Part shown: in pieces, positions 61,778-64,000 of the stretch | Position numbering within the stretch: the first letter of the stretch is position 1 | Layout of the letters: every line of letters starts with the position of its first letter | Origin: Haemophilus haemolyticus M19501 | Lineage (GTDB): Bacteria > Pseudomonadota > Gammaproteobacteria > Enterobacterales > Pasteurellaceae | DNA length: 64,000 nucleotides | Assembly: GCF_000222025.1 (NCBI RefSeq) | Contig: NZ_AFQO01000003.1 | Coordinates: forward strand, 1 to 64,000 | Direction of reading: 5' to 3' | Program-made: the position numbers and the translations under genes | Notes under the pieces: model-generated | Told to the model about the DNA's origin: nothing | The model's database searches: none | The model's input: only the letters and a program-made list of their open reading frames with translations

Positions 61778-62689
61778 TTAAGGTTGTGAAAGTTTGAATT
61801 TTGCAATGCGGCCATCCACTTTTAATGGATAATTTTCACCTTTATAGGTAATACGCACATTACTTGGTGCGCCAACAATTAATGAAAACTCATCGCCATT
61901 AAAAGTTAATACTTCACCTTTTTTGTACTCTTTCTGTGCTAATACTCGGCGATTTTTATCTTTTACGCTGAGCCAGCTCGTATTATTTAAGATTTCTACA
62001 ATCAAGTCTCCTTTCACAGTTGGTGCCGCTGGAGAAATTGATGGATTTTCTACCGCACTTTGAGTGTCTGAAACTGATTTTTCATCGTTTTTTGTTTGTG
62101 GAGCGGCATTTTCTTGTGCTATTTCTGGTAACACATTATTTGTTATTTCTACTGGTTGTGAGACAGCTGCTGTTGTTTCTGGTGCAGTTTTATTACTTTC
62201 TTCTGTCGTCACAAGAGCGGTGGCCGGTTGATTATTTTCAGTAGAGGAAACATAGCTTTGTACTAAGTCATCACGTTCTTGGTTATTTTGCTGATAACTT
62301 TGCCACCACCAAAGTCCAGTCATGCCAAGGACTAAAATAAGTACAATGATAGATAAACGTCCGACCCAACGAGAGTGCGATGAATATTGATTGACTTCAC
62401 GAGTTGAACGAGCATTTTTACTCAGATCGTTTTTATCATTTTCTGCAAATGTAATATTTTCCCATACAGAATCAGGTAAGCGTAAGAACTTGGCATAGCT
62501 ACGCACATAACCTTTTACAAAGATTGCAGGGGTAGATTTTTGAATAAATTCGTTGTTTTCAAGTTGTTGTAATATGGAAGGACGTAGCGCAATTTCTTTG
62601 GCGACGTCTTCGAGAGAAAGATTCAAGTTTTCACGTGCTTGGCGAAAAATCTCACCTGGTGAAAGTTCTTGCTCAGTTGTTGGATTCAT
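61778..62689 (-). CDS. rodZ: Cytoskeletal protein RodZ
   Basis: A 303-residue bitopic protein that ties MreB to cell wall synthesis. It has an N-terminal HTH ([33 protein letters not shown]-type pattern, residues ~10-40, with [20 protein letters not shown] as the visible core), a conserved [13 protein letters not shown] segment, one membrane helix ([19 protein letters not shown], about 112-130), a Thr/Asn/Gln-rich linker, and a DUF4115 C-terminal domain. The ATG at 62689 is preferred over the TTG at 62701. No Shine-Dalgarno is obvious. Confidence 0.92.
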   Translation of the reverse strand: MNPTTEQELSPGEIFRQARENLNLSLEDVAKEIALRPSILQQLENNEFIQKSTPAIFVKGYVRSYAKFLRLPDSVWENITFAENDKNDLSKNARSTREVNQYSSHSRWVGRLSIIVLILVLGMTGLWWWQSYQQNNQERDDLVQSYVSSTENNQPATALVTTEESNKTAPETTAAVSQPVEITNNVLPEIAQENAAPQTKNDEKSVSDTQSAVENPSISPAAPTVKGDLIVEILNNTSWLSVKDKNRRVLAQKEYKKGEVLTFNGDEFSLIVGAPSNVRITYKGENYPLKVDGRIAKFKLSQP

Positions 62690-62759
62690 AAATTCAATCA
62701 AATAATATGCGATAAATAAAGGCTAAATTTTAAAGTCCAATGCTTGATTTGGCAATGCT

Positions 62760-63302
62760 TTATTTGAAGGTATTAAATTTTTCCGCTCGTTTACTATCAG
62801 TTTGTCGCAATTTTTGTAATGCTTGTTGATAAATATCCATTTTTTGAGAGGAATAAGCACAAAGAGCCATATTTTCAAATGTATCTGCTTGATGATAATA
62901 ATTAGGTGAATTCAGCGCGAGTTGAAATTGCTGCTGAGCTTGTTCAAATTGCTTTTGACGACATAAAAATGTGCCAAAATTATTATGTAAGTCTCCCTGT
63001 TGATTATTGAGTTTTAAAGCTATTTCATATTCACGATGTGCGTTCTCGATTTCCCCTTGTTGTTGATAATAATGCGCAAGCGCTGAATGCACGAGATAGT
63101 AATCTTTATCGTGTTGAAGTGCTTTATCTAAGTTGATTTTGGCTAGTTGAGGATTACCTTGTTGAAGGTAGCCGAGAGCAAGTTCTACGCGAGCTTTAGC
63201 TGCAGATTGTTGATTGAAATCTTGAATTGTTGATTGAGAAACGCAAGCAGAAAAAATGAAAGGGAAAATAACCGCACTGAGTTGTTTACTTATTGTTTGC
63301 AT
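62760..63302 (-). CDS. PilF/PilW-type TPR lipoprotein
   Basis: A 180-residue lipoprotein precursor. The lipobox FSAC places the lipidated Cys at residue 20. About four TPR units follow (for example ARVELALGYLQQGNPQLAKI, YYLVHSALAHYYQQQGE). Homologues help type IV pilus secretin assembly; I recall that this gene (pilF2) belongs to the H. influenzae competence regulon. It is between rlmN and rodZ as in E. coli (yfgC/pilW). GGAG precedes the start. Confidence 0.88.
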   Translation of the reverse strand: MQTISKQLSAVIFPFIFSACVSQSTIQDFNQQSAAKARVELALGYLQQGNPQLAKINLDKALQHDKDYYLVHSALAHYYQQQGEIENAHREYEIALKLNNQQGDLHNNFGTFLCRQKQFEQAQQQFQLALNSPNYYHQADTFENMALCAYSSQKMDIYQQALQKLRQTDSKRAEKFNTFK

Positions 63303-63355
63303 TTTTTCTCCTTTTAACTGGGGAGGAAGAAATATTTAATATGCTTTAATTTGTA

Positions 63356-63395
63356 TGAAAACATAGGGCATGTGAACTTGATTAATTCACATGCC
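63356..63395 (-). terminator. Terminator after rlmN
   Basis: On the - strand GGCATGTGAA and TTCACATGCC form a perfect 10-bp stem with a 9-base loop. A T-rich stretch (CTATGTTTTC) follows. The stem is strong but the T-run is short. Confidence 0.65.
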
Positions 63396-63402
63396 TAGAA
63401 TA

Positions 63403-64000
63403 TTAATTAACTTCTGTCACCCCAATATTTTGTCCAAATTGGCGTTTCATTGCCGTACGTTTAGTACGATCGATAACATCTCCAGCTAATTGTCCGCAAG
63501 CCGCATCAATGTCATCTCCACGAGTTTTACGAATAATCACGGTAAAACCATATTCCATCAAGGTTTTTTGGAAGCGATCAATACGCGTATTCGAGCTTTT
63601 TGCATAAGGTGCTTCTGGGAACGGATTCCACGGAATTAAATTAATTTTACAAGGTGTATTTTTTAATACTTCGGCGAGTTGATGGGCGTGTTCTACACCA
63701 TCATTTACATGATCGAGCATCACATATTCAATCGTGACTTTGCCGTGATTCGCATTTGATACACTCAAATAACGATTTACCGAGTCAATCAACATTTTGA
63801 TATTATATTTTTTGTTGATTGGCACAATTTCATCACGTAATTCATCGTTTGGCGCATGTAATGAGATAGCCAAAGCCACATCGATCATTTTGCTCAAATT
63901 ATCTAGTGCTGGCACAACCCCAGAAGTCGATAAAGTGACACGACGTTTTGATAAACCGTAGGCAAAATCATCTAACATAATTTCCATTGCGGGAACAACG
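63403..64000 (-). CDS. rlmN: 23S rRNA/tRNA adenine-C2 methyltransferase RlmN, C-terminal part
   Basis: At least 199 residues, with the N-terminus (including the radical SAM CxxxCxxC) beyond 64000. The present part contains [47 protein letters not shown] and the mechanistic Cys region [19 protein letters not shown]. It methylates A2503 of 23S rRNA and A37 of some tRNAs. The frame is open to the window edge (in-frame codons 63988-64000 read VVPA before MEIM). Confidence 0.96.
   Translation of the reverse strand, partial: VVPAMEIMLDDFAYGLSKRRVTLSTSGVVPALDNLSKMIDVALAISLHAPNDELRDEIVPINKKYNIKMLIDSVNRYLSVSNANHGKVTIEYVMLDHVNDGVEHAHQLAEVLKNTPCKINLIPWNPFPEAPYAKSSNTRIDRFQKTLMEYGFTVIIRKTRGDDIDAACGQLAGDVIDRTKRTAMKRQFGQNIGVTEVN

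Overview
The window is a 64 kb piece of AT-rich gammaproteobacterial chromosome from the Pasteurellaceae, almost certainly Haemophilus influenzae or a very close relative such as H. haemolyticus. The main evidence is the dense scatter of the Haemophilus DNA uptake signal (AAGTGCGGT and its complement, dozens of copies within and between genes), outer membrane protein P1 (FadL family), the P6/Pal lipoprotein, and a TyrR that lacks the N-terminal regulatory domain. Nearly every gene is a conserved housekeeping gene in E. coli-like local order. I see no prophage, insertion sequence, CRISPR array, defence island or tetranucleotide phase-variation tract.

Layout. 1-1.1 kb: the 3' end of a 23S rRNA, a 5S rRNA and the rrn terminator. 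1.2-7.4 kb: yoaA-tsaB-slp/yeaY-fadD-rnd (+). 7.4-11 kb (-): a frameshifted surface O-acyltransferase, ychF and pth. 11-19 kb (+): rnfH-roxA, xseA, nudF-cpdA, ompP1 and ogt-mutH, with a yfcZ-like gene divergent from ompP1. 19-24 kb (-): tilS-pdxY, accA and znuCB. 24-26.7 kb (+): mepM and tyrR. 26.7-29.4 kb (-): rluC, hfq and hflX. 29.8-32.6 kb: rne. 32.8 kb: tRNA-Ser(UGA). 32.9-37.2 kb (-): priC, a histidine-attenuator-controlled transporter, rnt, gloA and cmoA. 37.4-42.7 kb (+): aspS-nudB-yebC-ruvC-ruvA-ruvB. 43-46.6 kb: the cydABX-ybgE bd oxidase operon. 46.7-51.2 kb: ybgC-tolQRAB-pal. 51.4 kb: two tRNA-Lys genes. 51.7-58.7 kb: trmJ and the isc operon (iscRSUA-hscB-DUF2625-hscA-fdx-iscX). 58.7-64 kb (-): rlmN (cut by the window end), pilF-like, rodZ, ispG, hisS and yfgM.

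Functional themes are cell-envelope integrity (Tol-Pal, RodZ, MepM, P1, P6), Fe-S cluster assembly, low-oxygen respiration (bd oxidase), Holliday-junction processing, RNA decay (RNase E, RNase D, RNase T, Hfq), fatty-acid uptake and activation (P1/FadL, FadD), and translation (AspS, HisS, TilS, TrmJ, CmoA, Pth, tRNAs).

The most informative signals are regulatory and mostly lie between genes. They are a complete histidine attenuator with a five-His leader peptide before a transporter gene, a perfect TyrR box plus a weak box at the tyrR promoter, a type-1 IscR box before iscR, perfect FNR and good CRP sites before cydA, and a FadR-like half-site before ompP1. Others are an unannotated-looking 32-codon cydX, a DUF2625-type gene lodged inside the isc operon, RNase E tail micro-domains that match E. 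coli ones, and a nested inverted repeat between roxA and xseA. I found no convincing undescribed multi-gene system; this is core genome.
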